Origin: Clostridium sp. UBA4548
Lineage (GTDB): Bacteria > Bacillota > Clostridia > Clostridiales > Clostridiaceae
Reading direction: 5' to 3'
NCBI RefSeq assembly: GCF_002387895.1
Contig: NZ_DGLI01000029.1
Location: 62,001 to 126,000 of the forward strand
Length of the DNA: 64,000 nt
The notes below the pieces were generated by a model. It made no database searches. It saw only the letters and a list, made by a program, of their open reading frames with translations, and had not been told where the DNA came from. How positions within the stretch are numbered: the first letter of the stretch is position 1; the number at the start of each line of letters is the position of its first letter. Below, one piece after another: positions 1 to 8,194 of this stretch. The position numbers were made by a program, and so were the translations under genes.

Positions 1-1334
1 TGCAAGAGCAAAATAGAAGACTTGAGACCTACACTGTTGAACTCTCAAAGAAAACTCAAGAGTTAGAGCTCACTAACAAGTATAAATCAGAGTTTTTATC
101 AAATATGTCCCATGAACTTAGAACTCCTTTAAATTCTATTATCCTATTGTCAAAGTTACTTTTAGATAAGAGTAAGGAAAGATTAAGTGTAGGAGATGAA
201 GAGAAGATTGCTGTTATAAATAAGTCTGGACAGGAACTTTTAAGGTTAATAAATGATGTGCTAGATCTTTCTAAGGTAGAATCAGGAGTAATGAGTTTAG
301 ATAAGTATAATTTTCATTCTAGAAGCATCTCTAAAGAGATAAAGGATATGTTTGTAAATGTAGCCATAGAAAAAGGTCTAGAATTCCAAGTAAAGGATAA
401 ACTGATTAAAGATTTATATGGGGATGAACATAAGATATCCCAAATTTTAAGAAACTTAATTTCCAATGCAATAAAGTTCACTGAAAGGGGACAGGTAGAG
501 CTTGAAATTCAAAAAGACACATTAGATAAAGACACAGTTCTATTTACTATTAGAGATACTGGAATAGGAATATCTAAGGAAAAACAAGCTATTATTTTTA
601 ATGAATTTCAGCAGGGTGATGGATCAGTATCTAGAAAGTACGGTGGCACAGGTCTTGGATTGTCTATATCCAGAAAGTTAGCAGAACTAATGGATGGAGA
701 AATAAAAGTTAATAGCATACCGGGACAAGGTAGTGAATTCTTATTGAGAATTCCTAATTTAATTGTAAACAGTTATAAATCCAATAATACCTCAGGTAAG
801 AAGCCTCACAAGGAAGATGCAGATGGTATTGGATTTTTACCAGTGAAGGATATTGAGACAGAAAAGTCTAAGTTTTATACAAGTAATGGTAATATTGAAA
901 GTGAAAACTGTTATAAAGACTCTAAGAAATTATTACAGTCAGTAAAAGAAAGTAATTTAAGTCTTAAAGGTAAAACTATTCTTATTGTGGATGATGACCC
1001 AAGAAATATATTTACTTTAGCCTCAACTTTGGAGGAGTATGATGGAACTGTTATAGAAGCAAGTAGCGGAAGATCGGCACTAGATAAGCTTCATAAGAAG
1101 AAGATAGACTTGGTGCTGACGGATATTATGATGCCAGAAATGGACGGCTATGAAGTCATAACACATATAAGAAAAGATGAAAATTATAATAATATTCCAA
1201 TCATAGCAGTTACAGCTAAGTCCTTAAAGGAAGAACGAGAAAAGTGCATAGCTGTAGGGGCTAGTGATTATGTATCTAAACCTGTAGATTATGATAGCTT
1301 GATAAGAATAATCAAGGCATGGATTGATAGATAG
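1..1334 (+). CDS. Hybrid sensor histidine kinase/response regulator, 5' end missing
   Basis: The reading frame is already open at base 3, so the N-terminal sensor part lies outside the window. The visible part begins with a coiled-coil stretch (LEXYTVELSKKTQELELTNK-like heptads), then a HisKA dimerisation domain with the phospho-accepting His in SHELRTPLNS, and a HATPase domain with N box (NLISNAIKF), G1 box (DTGIGI) and G2 box (GGTGLGL). A linker of about 60 residues leads to a C-terminal receiver domain with acidic pocket DDD, phospho-acceptor Asp in LTDIMMP and conserved Lys in SKP. It would autophosphorylate on His and pass phosphate to its own receiver; such hybrids act in phosphorelays. 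No output domain follows. An internal ATG at 105 lies inside the H box and is not a plausible start. The partner is unknown. Confidence 0.93.
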   Translation, partial: QEQNRRLETYTVELSKKTQELELTNKYKSEFLSNMSHELRTPLNSIILLSKLLLDKSKERLSVGDEEKIAVINKSGQELLRLINDVLDLSKVESGVMSLDKYNFHSRSISKEIKDMFVNVAIEKGLEFQVKDKLIKDLYGDEHKISQILRNLISNAIKFTERGQVELEIQKDTLDKDTVLFTIRDTGIGISKEKQAIIFNEFQQGDGSVSRKYGGTGLGLSISRKLAELMDGEIKVNSIPGQGSEFLLRIPNLIVNSYKSNNTSGKKPHKEDADGIGFLPVKDIETEKSKFYTSNGNIESENCYKDSKKLLQSVKESNLSLKGKTILIVDDDPRNIFTLASTLEEYDGTVIEASSGRSALDKLHKKKIDLVLTDIMMPEMDGYEVITHIRKDENYNNIPIIAVTAKSLKEEREKCIAVGASDYVSKPVDYDSLIRIIKAWIDR

Positions 1335-1385
1335 AAATAAAACTTATTAAGTGTAAATTTGGATATAATTGTATTATATGATAAC

Positions 1386-1428
1386 AATAGTCTAGTATAA
1401 ATAATGAATTACTAGACTATTATTATTG
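1386..1428 (+). terminator. Rho-independent terminator of the hybrid kinase
   Basis: Perfect 12-bp inverted repeat AATAGTCTAGTA / TACTAGACTATT with a 12-nt loop, about 50 bases after the kinase stop. The downstream tract is T-rich but broken (TATTATTATTG), so efficiency is uncertain. Confidence 0.7.
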
Positions 1429-1693
1429 AGATAAATAAAAAATAAAAATATAATATAGCACTATATACTTTTAAACTTCCTTTTATCTATATATAATATA
1501 GCTTAGAAACTAAAAAATTAACTTGCAACTTATGGCTTAAATTATAATTTAGGAAAGAGCTAAAGTCTAAAATTTTTTAATTGTAAACTAAATCAAAACT
1601 TAGACTATAATAAATCTAAGTTGGTTTTCACAAGGTTTATGAAGGGAAGAAGGATTTGTCTTACCAGTTGTTAAGTCTTTTATTCTACTTTTT
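1429..1693. other. Intergenic stretch, no gene seen
   Basis: Very AT-rich and stop-dense in all frames. The only structure I see is a 7-bp inverted repeat ACTTAGA/TCTAAGT at 1598-1621 with a TATAAT-like hexamer in its loop. It could be the promoter region of the cheR-like gene, but I find no convincing -35 element. Confidence 0.4.
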
Positions 1694-1705
1694 AGGGTGA
1701 TAATT

Positions 1706-2839
1706 ATGAAGATGCAGATAAGTATTAAGGAAAATAATATTAAAGAAGTTTTAGTTATGGGAAATATAAGCTCAAGAGATGAAATAGATGCACTAATTGG
1801 AGAATTAAATGAAGGAGAGTGTGAGAAATTTCATATTACCTTTTTTGATGCTAATATGATACATGTTGATATAGTTGAAAAGCTTAATTGTTTATATGAA
1901 AAAGCTTTATGTAATATATATATTTTTAAGAGATATTTATATTCCTACCTGTATAATCTAGGAATTAGAGCAAAGTATGTTGGCAATAAGCTCTTAAATA
2001 AGTGTTATGGAGAGAATGAAAACACGGAAAAACTAAAAGAAGCTGAAGTAAGAGAATTTCTAGAGGATATTAATAAGGCCTATGGATATGATTATAGAGG
2101 TTACCAAATTCAAAGTATAGTTAGAAGGATAAATATATCTATGATTAGATCTAATATAAAAAGTTTAAGTGAATTCCGTAAGGCCGTGATTTCGGACAGT
2201 AACATTTTAGAGCAGCTATTTCTAGATTTCTCCATAAATACAACAGAATTTTTTAGAGATCCAGAGGTGTTTAAGGTTCTAAGAGAACAGGTGCTTCCAA
2301 AGCTTAACACCTTTAATCATATTAAAATTTGGTGTGTAGGTTGTTCCATTGGAAAGGAACCCTACTCATTAGCTATTATGTTGCATGAGTTAGGCCTGCT
2401 TAATAAGACTCAAATTTATGCCACGGATATAAATCCCTATGTCATAGAAGAGGGAAAAAATGGTTTGTTTGCTAAGAGAGATTTAGAAAAGGAAATTATG
2501 AATTACAATAGTGCCCAAGGAGAAAAGAGTTTTCTCGACTACTTTGATGTAACGGATCAATATATCAAAATTAAAAGCTTTCTAAAGGAAAAAATATTAT
2601 TTTTCTCTCATAGTCTTATAAGTAATGGAAACTTAAATGAATTTACTTTAATCCTTTGTAGAAATGTACTTATTTACTTTACACCAGAACTTCAAGGACA
2701 AGTTTTAGAGAATTTTTATAATTCTCTTGATAGAAGCGGATTTTTAGTGTTGGGAAAAAGTGAAGGTCTCATGCTAAATGATGGAGAGAGGTATTTTAAA
2801 GATTATATGGAAAGAGAAAAGATATTTATAGTAAAATAG
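1706..2839 (+). CDS. CheR-type protein-glutamate methyltransferase with extra N-terminal domain
   Basis: The last ~265 residues match CheR: an all-helical N-terminal subdomain (YGYDYRGYQIQSIVRRI), the entry FSINTTEFFRDPEVF, the SAM-binding loop GCSIGKEPYSLAI and the signature LCRNVLIYFTP. CheR enzymes use SAM to methylate receptor glutamates. The first ~100 residues are not part of CheR and have the alternating strand/helix look of a STAS-like domain (inference). The start at 1706 is chosen because AGGGTGAT lies 6-8 bases upstream; the GTG at 1697 overlaps that site. No cheB, cheA or full receptor is next to it, so it may serve the preceding kinase or a distant system rather than flagellar chemotaxis. 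Confidence 0.9.
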   Translation: MKMQISIKENNIKEVLVMGNISSRDEIDALIGELNEGECEKFHITFFDANMIHVDIVEKLNCLYEKALCNIYIFKRYLYSYLYNLGIRAKYVGNKLLNKCYGENENTEKLKEAEVREFLEDINKAYGYDYRGYQIQSIVRRINISMIRSNIKSLSEFRKAVISDSNILEQLFLDFSINTTEFFRDPEVFKVLREQVLPKLNTFNHIKIWCVGCSIGKEPYSLAIMLHELGLLNKTQIYATDINPYVIEEGKNGLFAKRDLEKEIMNYNSAQGEKSFLDYFDVTDQYIKIKSFLKEKILFFSHSLISNGNLNEFTLILCRNVLIYFTPELQGQVLENFYNSLDRSGFLVLGKSEGLMLNDGERYFKDYMEREKIFIVK

Positions 2840-2943
2840 ATTATACTTAATTACTTTAAGAAATATAAGGAAATAGCGAAATTATTGGATTAAAAGGTCT
2901 GAGAATTAAATATAGAAATTTTATGAAATAACTTGAAGATAAG

Positions 2944-3010
2944 AGTCACCTCTCAATATTTTACAAATATTATGTTAGTAAAGATATTGAAAAAGGTGGC
3001 TTTTTTATTT
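2944..3010 (+). terminator. Rho-independent terminator after the cheR-like gene
   Basis: Long imperfect stem: AGTCACC pairs with GGTGGCT (one G-U), continued inside by CAATAT with ATATTG, followed by TTTTTTATTTT. Confidence 0.8.
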
Positions 3011-3042
3011 TACAGGTTCATAGGAATTTCTGGGGGTGATAT

Positions 3043-3516
3043 ATGAGAAAGGGGTATAGCATAGTAATTTTAATTATAGTTACCGCAATTGCTTCAATGG
3101 GGATTACTAAATTAGTTTTAAACCATACTGAACCTAGTTTTTACAAAATTGATTATCTAGCAAGGGATATAAAAATTGAAGATTTCCAACTGGTCTCCAT
3201 AGGTAAAAGTGTATATATTCCTATGGGACTTAAGATACAGTATAAGGGAAATAAAAACGTAAAGGTAAATTTTTTAATTATTGGGTTAAAAAAAGGTGAG
3301 GAATATCTTTTTAGTATGACTACGGGTAACTTTGAATTTACAACAGAAAATAGGGAAAAATACTTACCATCCAATACGTATCTAAGGAAAATAGATATAT
3401 CTAAAGATGCAAATTTAGATTTAATGGTGGAATACGAAATTGGTATTGATGTAGTAAGAGAACATATAAAGATAAATTTAGAAGATTATAAGAACAAGGA
3501 CATATTAAGGGATTGA
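3043..3516 (+). CDS. Membrane-anchored protein of unknown function
   Basis: 157 residues. Residues 5-27 form a single N-terminal hydrophobic segment preceded by Arg-Lys, so it is a signal anchor with the bulk outside. The remainder is polar and looks beta-rich (alternating patterns such as VKVNFLIIGLKKGEEYLF). No lipobox and no motif that I recognise. GGGGGTGATAT just upstream supports the ATG start. It stands alone between two terminators, so it is probably its own transcription unit. Real gene by ribosome site and length; function not assignable. Confidence 0.75.
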   Translation: MRKGYSIVILIIVTAIASMGITKLVLNHTEPSFYKIDYLARDIKIEDFQLVSIGKSVYIPMGLKIQYKGNKNVKVNFLIIGLKKGEEYLFSMTTGNFEFTTENREKYLPSNTYLRKIDISKDANLDLMVEYEIGIDVVREHIKINLEDYKNKDILRD

Positions 3517-3529
3517 TATACTATATTAA

Positions 3530-3570
3530 AAAAGTAGTAGCCTCCAAAGGTCAGTGGAAGCTACTATTTC
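3530..3570. terminator. Bidirectional terminator between convergent genes
   Basis: AGTAGCCTCCA pairs with TGGAAGCTACT around a short loop, with A-tract before and T-tract after the stem. It serves both the preceding plus-strand gene and the minus-strand hydrolase that ends just beyond. Confidence 0.8.
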
Positions 3571-3580
3571 TGTGTTTTAT

Positions 3581-4504
3581 CTATAATAGGGACTTAATCC
3601 ATTGAATAGTATCTCTCATAACTTGCTCGTTATTGAGTTCATTAAGCATTTCATGTCTCCCCCCAGTGTATAGCTTATAGGTGACACTTTTAATATTTAA
3701 AGTTTTATAAGTGTTATATAAACTTATTATGCCTTTCCCGTAATTACCTACAGGGTCTGCATTTCCAGCGAAGATATAAATAGGCAAATCTACAGAGATG
3801 TTATTTAAGTTTTTTTCCTTATGAATGGTTTTCATACCTTTAAATAAATCATAGAAAAAGGATACAGGAAACAATGTGCCGCAGTAAGGGTCTGCTATAT
3901 ACTTCTTAACTTCTTCTTCATCCCTTGTAAGCCAATCAAAAGGAGTATTAGCAGCAGTAATCTTTTTATTATAACTACCAAAGGCAAGTTTATCTATAAA
4001 CTTGCTTTTATGCTTTCTGCCTTTAGACTTCATAATAGATTTAGTAAGGAATATTCCTAAGTTTACAGCCGTTGGAGGCTTTCCATTAGTACCAGAGAGA
4101 ATAACCCCAGCTAAGCCGTTTCCATAGAGCTCTATATACCTTTGAGCTAAAAAGGAACCCATGCTATGTGAAAAAAGTATTATTTTCATTTCAGGATTTT
4201 CTTCTCTTATAATATCCGTAAGCTTTTTCATATCTTCTACCATATCCTCAAAGCCGTCATTATCACTTATATATCCAAGTTCCTCCATGGAATTTGAGGA
4301 TTTGCCATGACCTCTATGGTCATTTGCATAAACTAAAAAGCCTTCCTCGGTTAGTCTTTGGGCAAAGAGCTCATATCTTATAGCTCTTTCACTCATGCCA
4401 TGAGCAATCTGTATTACAGCTTTTATTTTAATACTAGGAATCCATTTGTGGACGTTAATTTCTATTCCATCCTTATTTTTAAATGTAAAATCTTCTCTGA
4501 TCAT
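3581..4504 (-). CDS. Alpha/beta hydrolase of the monoacylglycerol lipase / lysophospholipase type
   Basis: 307 residues, typical family length. The family's oxyanion HG motif is IQIAHGMSE, followed by the NDHRGHGKS motif. The nucleophile elbow is SHSMGS (Ser about residue 114), the likely catalytic Asp is in AGNADPVG and the catalytic His in GGRHEMLNE. These make a complete Ser-Asp-His triad. The protein has no signal peptide and is likely cytoplasmic; natural substrates are probably monoacylglycerols or lysophospholipids (family inference). AAGGTG precedes the ATG. It stands alone on this strand and has its own terminator. Confidence 0.92.
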   Translation of the reverse strand: MIREDFTFKNKDGIEINVHKWIPSIKIKAVIQIAHGMSERAIRYELFAQRLTEEGFLVYANDHRGHGKSSNSMEELGYISDNDGFEDMVEDMKKLTDIIREENPEMKIILFSHSMGSFLAQRYIELYGNGLAGVILSGTNGKPPTAVNLGIFLTKSIMKSKGRKHKSKFIDKLAFGSYNKKITAANTPFDWLTRDEEEVKKYIADPYCGTLFPVSFFYDLFKGMKTIHKEKNLNNISVDLPIYIFAGNADPVGNYGKGIISLYNTYKTLNIKSVTYKLYTGGRHEMLNELNNEQVMRDTIQWIKSLL

Positions 4505-4794
4505 TTTAACACCTTCTAAATTAATTATTATGTGTATTTATAAGAAACTTAAAATTTAATGTCCTAAGTTTTACGTGGTATAGCATAGGTAAGTTAATAG
4601 TAACGTAAATAATTGTGTTGGTACTGAGTTTGTCAAAATTAGATTGATATTATTTTACCACATTTAGGTAAGAGTTTAAATTCAAAGTTCTAGATAGAGA
4701 TAAAGATTGATATATATAACTTAGTAAGGAGCCTCTTGAAAATTTATACCTGAAGTTTTTCAAGATGTTTTGAGAAGAATGTTAACTTATTCTG
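4505..4794. other. Intergenic stretch between divergent genes
   Basis: No open frame of note. A CTTGAAAA/TTTTTCAAG inverted repeat lies near 4734-4763. Otherwise it is AT-rich sequence that should hold the promoter of the minus-strand hydrolase. Confidence 0.4.
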
Positions 4795-4823
4795 TATACA
4801 TATGTAATAAATTTACTTATAAT
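4795..4823 (+). promoter_or_regulatory. Candidate sigma-A promoter for the small membrane gene pair
   Basis: TATACA, 17-base spacer, TATAAT, about 30 bases upstream of a strong AAGGAGG ribosome site. The -35 differs from consensus at two positions. Confidence 0.5.
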
Positions 4824-4858
4824 ATAATTAAAGGAATGTATGTTAAGGAGGAAATTAT

Positions 4859-5128
4859 ATGAGCTTTGCTATTAATATTTTATTACTAATATCAATGTTT
4901 TTTATTGGTTTTGGATTAGGACACACAACCTTTAAGAAAAAATCTTGGTACTATGATGTAATGCTTGTACTTTTAATAATTGTTTCTACTTTTATAGGGG
5001 TAAGCACTTACATTGTTGATGCGTGGGAAGTTCAATTAAGAATGCCACAAACTTTACAAATGATTTTTTTAGGAGTTTTAGTTAGAAGAATATTAGGTTT
5101 CCGCTTAAAATCTATTAAAGTTAATTAA
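4859..5128 (+). CDS. Small integral membrane protein, function unknown
   Basis: 89 residues with three hydrophobic segments (about 2-20, 32-52 and 63-80) separated by short basic loops such as FKKKSW and a final basic tail RLKSIKVN. AAGGAGG seven bases before the ATG makes it a convincing gene. It is followed after 36 bases by another small membrane protein with an equally strong ribosome site, so the two are probably co-transcribed. I recognise no family. Confidence 0.75.
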   Translation: MSFAINILLLISMFFIGFGLGHTTFKKKSWYYDVMLVLLIIVSTFIGVSTYIVDAWEVQLRMPQTLQMIFLGVLVRRILGFRLKSIKVN

Positions 5129-5164
5129 TATGTGTTTACAGGTGTATTCAAAGGAGGCTATAAA

Positions 5165-5416
5165 TTGTGGGCTTTAATACTAATCATATTAAATATTCCT
5201 ATATATAAATGGTTGTTTAAGAAGTTTTTTCCTAGTAGTGGGGAGTTTTCAGAGGCTTTAAACTATTATTTTACACCTGATATATTTTCACTATTTAAGG
5301 GCAATTACACAAAGGATGTGCTAGCAGAATTTAAACTAGGAGCTTTTGTGTTTTGTTGTATTATTTTAACTGCATTAGAATATGGCGTAATTAAATTTGT
5401 TTATAATATTTTCTAA
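5165..5416 (+). CDS. Small membrane protein with a TTG start, function unknown
   Basis: 83 residues. The frame is open further upstream (GTG at 5132), but AAGGAGG at 5151-5157 sits exactly seven bases before TTG at 5165 and decides the start. Hydrophobic segments at about 3-20 and 60-80 flank a polar middle (FFPSSGEFSEALNYYFTPD). It is paired with the preceding small membrane gene and closed by a terminator. No family recognised. Confidence 0.7.
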   Translation: MWALILIILNIPIYKWLFKKFFPSSGEFSEALNYYFTPDIFSLFKGNYTKDVLAEFKLGAFVFCCIILTALEYGVIKFVYNIF

Positions 5417-5427
5417 GTAAATAAATT

Positions 5428-5484
5428 AAAATCCTCTAAACCATAGGGTGGGCTTCACCAAAGTAGTTTAAGGGGATTTTTTAT
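5428..5484. terminator. Bidirectional terminator
   Basis: AAAATCCTCTAAAC pairs with GTTTAAGGGGATTTT, with A-tract upstream and TTTTTTATTT downstream. It lies between convergent genes and overlaps the stop codon of the CotF gene. Confidence 0.8.
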
Positions 5485-5786
5485 TTCATCTTCTCAGCAA
5501 GAGTTAGTGAGGTTTCTGTTACTTTCATATCAACTTCAAACTGCTCTTTTAGATTGTAGGCGTGATAATATCCATTTTTCATCATATAGTTTGTAATAGT
5601 TGCATGGGTTGCAATGACATGTCTTAACTGGATTTTAAGAACTTCTCTTACCTTTGGAGACGTGGTTTCAGTTAATGCCATGGAATAGTTTATTACTCCG
5701 TTTTTAGCTGCTATTAAAAAGTCAGTGGCAATAACTTGGTCAGTAAGTTTATCCATGCCAGTAAGCATTTCAACTAGTGTATTCAT
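5481..5786 (-). CDS. Spore coat protein F (CotF) family
   Basis: 101 residues, all helical, matching the coat-F domain: an N-terminal helix (LTDQVIATDFLIAAKNGVIN), a second helix with TSPKVREVLKIQLRHVIATHATI and the characteristic YMMKNGYYHAYNLKEQFEVD near the C terminus. Family members are ferritin-like helical proteins found in spore coats. The start has GGCGGTG upstream. A second coat-like reading frame lies directly upstream on the same strand, the usual two-gene arrangement in clostridia. Expression would be expected in the mother cell, but I could not point to a sigma-E or sigma-K promoter with confidence. Confidence 0.88.
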   Translation of the reverse strand: MNTLVEMLTGMDKLTDQVIATDFLIAAKNGVINYSMALTETTSPKVREVLKIQLRHVIATHATITNYMMKNGYYHAYNLKEQFEVDMKVTETSLTLAEKMK

Positions 5787-5844
5787 AAATTCACCGCCCT
5801 GTATATCTTTTATTTATTCTCAGATTGTTTAACATTGTAAGTGT

Positions 5845-6126
5845 CTATATGTTAGGAAGTCTATCCCAGTCACTTCTAGCCTCTTCCATTAGAGTTTTTA
5901 ATTCCTTTATATGCTCTTCCCCTAAGATAGCATCTTGGTTTAATATACCCTTTAGTTCTTCATCAGAAACCAACTTTGACATGGTGAGGGATTTTGTTAA
6001 GCATAAGTTTTTAAAGATTAACATCTCATGTAGTTTAAGGTTTATTGCGTTTTGTAGTTCAGTAAGCTTAGTAATAGAAAAATTTAAAACTATGGAAATT
6101 TTTATTTTATAGGGGTAAACTATTAC
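5845..6126 (-). CDS. Coat-like companion of the CotF gene, start codon unclear
   Basis: An open frame of 93 codons that ends 58 bases before the CotF start. It encodes a helical, coat-like sequence (LTELQNAINLKLHEML; then SDEELKGILNQDAILGEEHI; ending WDRLPNI). The composition and spacing look like a real protein, but no ATG, GTG or TTG is found in frame in the N-terminal third. The first ATG, at 6024, leaves 59 residues, removes the first helix and has no ribosome site. Either a non-standard start is used or the start has decayed. The plus-strand open frame over the same bases is its shadow. Confidence 0.5.
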   Translation of the reverse strand, partial: VIVYPYKIKISIVLNFSITKLTELQNAINLKLHEMLIFKNLCLTKSLTMSKLVSDEELKGILNQDAILGEEHIKELKTLMEEARSDWDRLPNI

Positions 6127-6340
6127 TTAAAGAAGGAAAAAATGTAGAGTAGTGGGGACAATATAATAAAATGTGCATAACTAATTAAGTTATTTAAATT
6201 ACTGTGGATTAATTTATCTATAAGGAGATATTATATTAAGTTTTAGCAATTATACTAAAAGTTTAGATGAGATAATAGATAATTATGAAGTTAGTTAAAG
6301 ATAAATGAAGGGGTTAAAACTATAAAAGGTGAGGTTACAT

Positions 6341-7276
6341 ATGACAAAACAATGGAATAGTAAAAGATATCATAGCCTTAATTATTTTTTAAGGGAAAAG
6401 TTTGGGGAAAAGGTTTTTAAAATATCTTTGGATGCAGGATTTTCCTGTCCTAATAGGGATGGGACCATAAGCAAGGGTGGTTGTGTTTTTTGCTCTGAAA
6501 GAGGTTCTGGAGATTTTGCTGGAGATAGGTGTTTTTCTATAACTAAGCAGTTTGAGAATATAAAAACTATGATGAATAAGAAATGGAAGGATGGAAAGTA
6601 TATTGCATATTTTCAAGCCTATACCAATACCTATGCACCAATAGAAGTGTTAAGGGCAAAATATGAAGAAGCAGTAACTCAAGATGATGTAGTAGGACTT
6701 GCTATTGCTACGAGACCAGATTGCTTAAAGGATGAAGTGTTGGACTTACTAGAAGAATACTCAAAGAAGGTATACACCTGGGTAGAACTTGGGCTACAGA
6801 CCTTTAAGGATGATACTGCAAAGCTAATAAATAGAGGCTATAAGCTAGAGGTTTTTGAGGAAGCAGTAAAAAAGCTTAGAGAAAGAAATATAGATGTGGT
6901 GGTTCATGTGATTTTTGGTCTTCCAGGAGAAAGCAGAGAAGATATGCTTAATACTATAGAATATTTATCACAGATGGATGTGCAAGGAATTAAGCTTCAC
7001 TTGCTTCATTTAATGAAAAATACTCCACTAGAAATCTTATATAATAAGGGTATGCTAAAGCTCCTAGAAATGGAGGAGTATCTAGAATTAATTACAACGG
7101 CTATAACTATGCTTCCAGAAGAAATTGTAGTTCATAGACTTACAGGGGATGCCCCAAGGGAACTTTTAATTGGTCCAATATGGAGTCTTAGAAAATGGGA
7201 AGTTTTAAATGCCATAGATAAAAAGCTTCAGGATGAGGATTTATATCAAGGAAAGAACTTTATAGGAGGTATCTAA
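6341..7276 (+). CDS. Radical SAM protein, YtqA / TIGR01212 family
   Basis: 311 residues. The Fe-S cysteines are in SCPNRDGTISKGGCVFC, the wide-spaced first Cys plus CxxC typical of this family. These are followed by YFQAYTNTYAP, the ATRPDC strand and VVHVIFGLPGES, the radical SAM barrel strands that hold SAM. AAAAGGTGAGG lies before the ATG at 6341; a GTG at 6329 overlaps that site and is rejected. The family is widespread but its substrate is not established. Its stop codon abuts the ATG of the next gene, so translation is probably coupled. Confidence 0.92.
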   Translation: MTKQWNSKRYHSLNYFLREKFGEKVFKISLDAGFSCPNRDGTISKGGCVFCSERGSGDFAGDRCFSITKQFENIKTMMNKKWKDGKYIAYFQAYTNTYAPIEVLRAKYEEAVTQDDVVGLAIATRPDCLKDEVLDLLEEYSKKVYTWVELGLQTFKDDTAKLINRGYKLEVFEEAVKKLRERNIDVVVHVIFGLPGESREDMLNTIEYLSQMDVQGIKLHLLHLMKNTPLEILYNKGMLKLLEMEEYLELITTAITMLPEEIVVHRLTGDAPRELLIGPIWSLRKWEVLNAIDKKLQDEDLYQGKNFIGGI

Positions 7277-8005
7277 ATGAAAGTAGATATAATTATTTCA
7301 GCATCAGATATAAAGAAAGAAAAACTTAAGGAAAAAGTGGTAGTAGTAATAGATGTGCTTAGAGCTACCACTGTTATGGTGACAGCACTTAATAATGGCT
7401 GCACAGAAGTAATTCCAGCAAGAGAAATAGAAGAAGCTTTAGAAATAGTTGGGAATGAAAGAGAAAAATATATATTAGGTGGAGAAAGAAATGCCCTAAA
7501 AATAAAAGGTTTTGACTTTTCAAACTCTCCTTTAGATTATACAAGAGAAAACGTAGAGGGAAGAACTCTTGTGATGACTACTTCTAATGGAACAAAGGCT
7601 ATTAAAAACAGCGAAGGGGCAGAGCATATTTTTATTGCTGCCATGATTAATGGAAAAGCTGTAGCTGAAAAACTTATAGAACTTAATAAAGATGTGATTT
7701 TTGTTAATGCAGGAACTGCTGGCGAGTTTTCTATAGACGATTTTTTAACTAGTGGATATATTATAAATTGTTTAAAGCATATAGCTAAAGAGGAAAATAG
7801 AGAAGAGCTAGTTTTAACAGATATAGCAACTACTTCTCATTATATTTATGAAAATAATCAAGACCTGTTTGGCTTTGTAAAATATGCAACTCATTATAAG
7901 AGAATAAAGGAGCTTGGACTTCAAGAGGATTTAAAATATTGCTTAACTAAGGATATTGTCCATATAGTACCTGAATATAAGGATAACAAGATAAAGGTGG
8001 ATTAG
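7277..8005 (+). CDS. comB: 2-phosphosulfolactate phosphatase ComB-like
   Basis: 242 residues with the ComB hallmarks: VVVIDVLRATT near residue 25, LGGERNALKIKGFDFSNSP, TLVMTTSNGT and FVNAGTAGEFSIDD. The first of these supplies Mg-binding Asp. In methanogens ComB removes phosphate from 2-phospho-3-sulfolactate in coenzyme M synthesis. Clostridia lack that pathway, so the cellular substrate here is unknown although the fold assignment is firm. The ribosome site AGGAGG lies inside the end of the radical SAM gene, and the stop and start codons abut (TAAATG). Confidence 0.9.
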   Translation: MKVDIIISASDIKKEKLKEKVVVVIDVLRATTVMVTALNNGCTEVIPAREIEEALEIVGNEREKYILGGERNALKIKGFDFSNSPLDYTRENVEGRTLVMTTSNGTKAIKNSEGAEHIFIAAMINGKAVAEKLIELNKDVIFVNAGTAGEFSIDDFLTSGYIINCLKHIAKEENREELVLTDIATTSHYIYENNQDLFGFVKYATHYKRIKELGLQEDLKYCLTKDIVHIVPEYKDNKIKVD

Positions 8006-8073
8006 AAATTATCAGTTTGAGTTACTTTTAATATTCTAAGGAGTTAAATTTATACATTACAATTCTGTATAAA

Positions 8074-8188
8074 AAGAAAAAGCCCTACTTGGAGGGCTTT
8101 TCCCCTATAAAGTTAGTAAAATATCTCTAGGTCCAAAGGATGGAAGGACTTAGAGTGGGAAAATGGGGATTTTCCCGAACTTATGTTC
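8074..8188 (-). ncRNA. Candidate small structured RNA, about 115 nt
   Basis: On the minus strand a perfect sigma-A promoter is followed by a non-coding stretch that folds into four hairpins. Hairpin 1 is CGAAC/GUUCG with an AUAA loop. Hairpin 2 is GGGAAAAU/AUUUUCCC with a CCCC loop. Hairpin 3 is CUCUAAGUCC/GGACCUAGAG with one G-U pair. The fourth is a terminator with a strong U-tract. The single strand before the terminator carries GGGGA, which can pair with UCCCC spanning the loop of hairpin 2, a possible pseudoknot. There is no open frame with a ribosome site. It matches none of the standard housekeeping RNAs or riboswitches I can recall. Promoter, structure and terminator are visible; that it is transcribed is inference. 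Confidence 0.7.
8078..8104. terminator. Terminator shared by comB and the minus-strand small RNA
   Basis: GCCCT and AGGGC close a 6-nt loop. Read on the minus strand the stem is followed by TTTTTCTTTTT, a strong U-tract; on the plus strand only TTTT follows. It therefore ends the small RNA efficiently and comB less so. Confidence 0.8.
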
Positions 8189-8189
8189 G
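8176..8189. promoter_or_regulatory. LexA (SOS) box-like palindrome at the small RNA start site
   Basis: CGAACTTATGTTCG is a perfect palindrome in its outer ten bases and fits the Gram-positive LexA core GAAC-N4-GTTC. It lies directly over the predicted start of the minus-strand small RNA. The same bases form hairpin 1 of the transcript, so the palindrome may be RNA structure rather than an operator. Confidence 0.45.
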
Positions 8190-8194
8190 ATATG

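Noticed and set aside
5825..6112. Plus-strand 95-codon open frame
   Set aside because: It has no ribosome site and a Ser/Phe-rich, non-protein-like composition. The minus strand over the same bases encodes a coat-like protein next to cotF, so this frame is its shadow.
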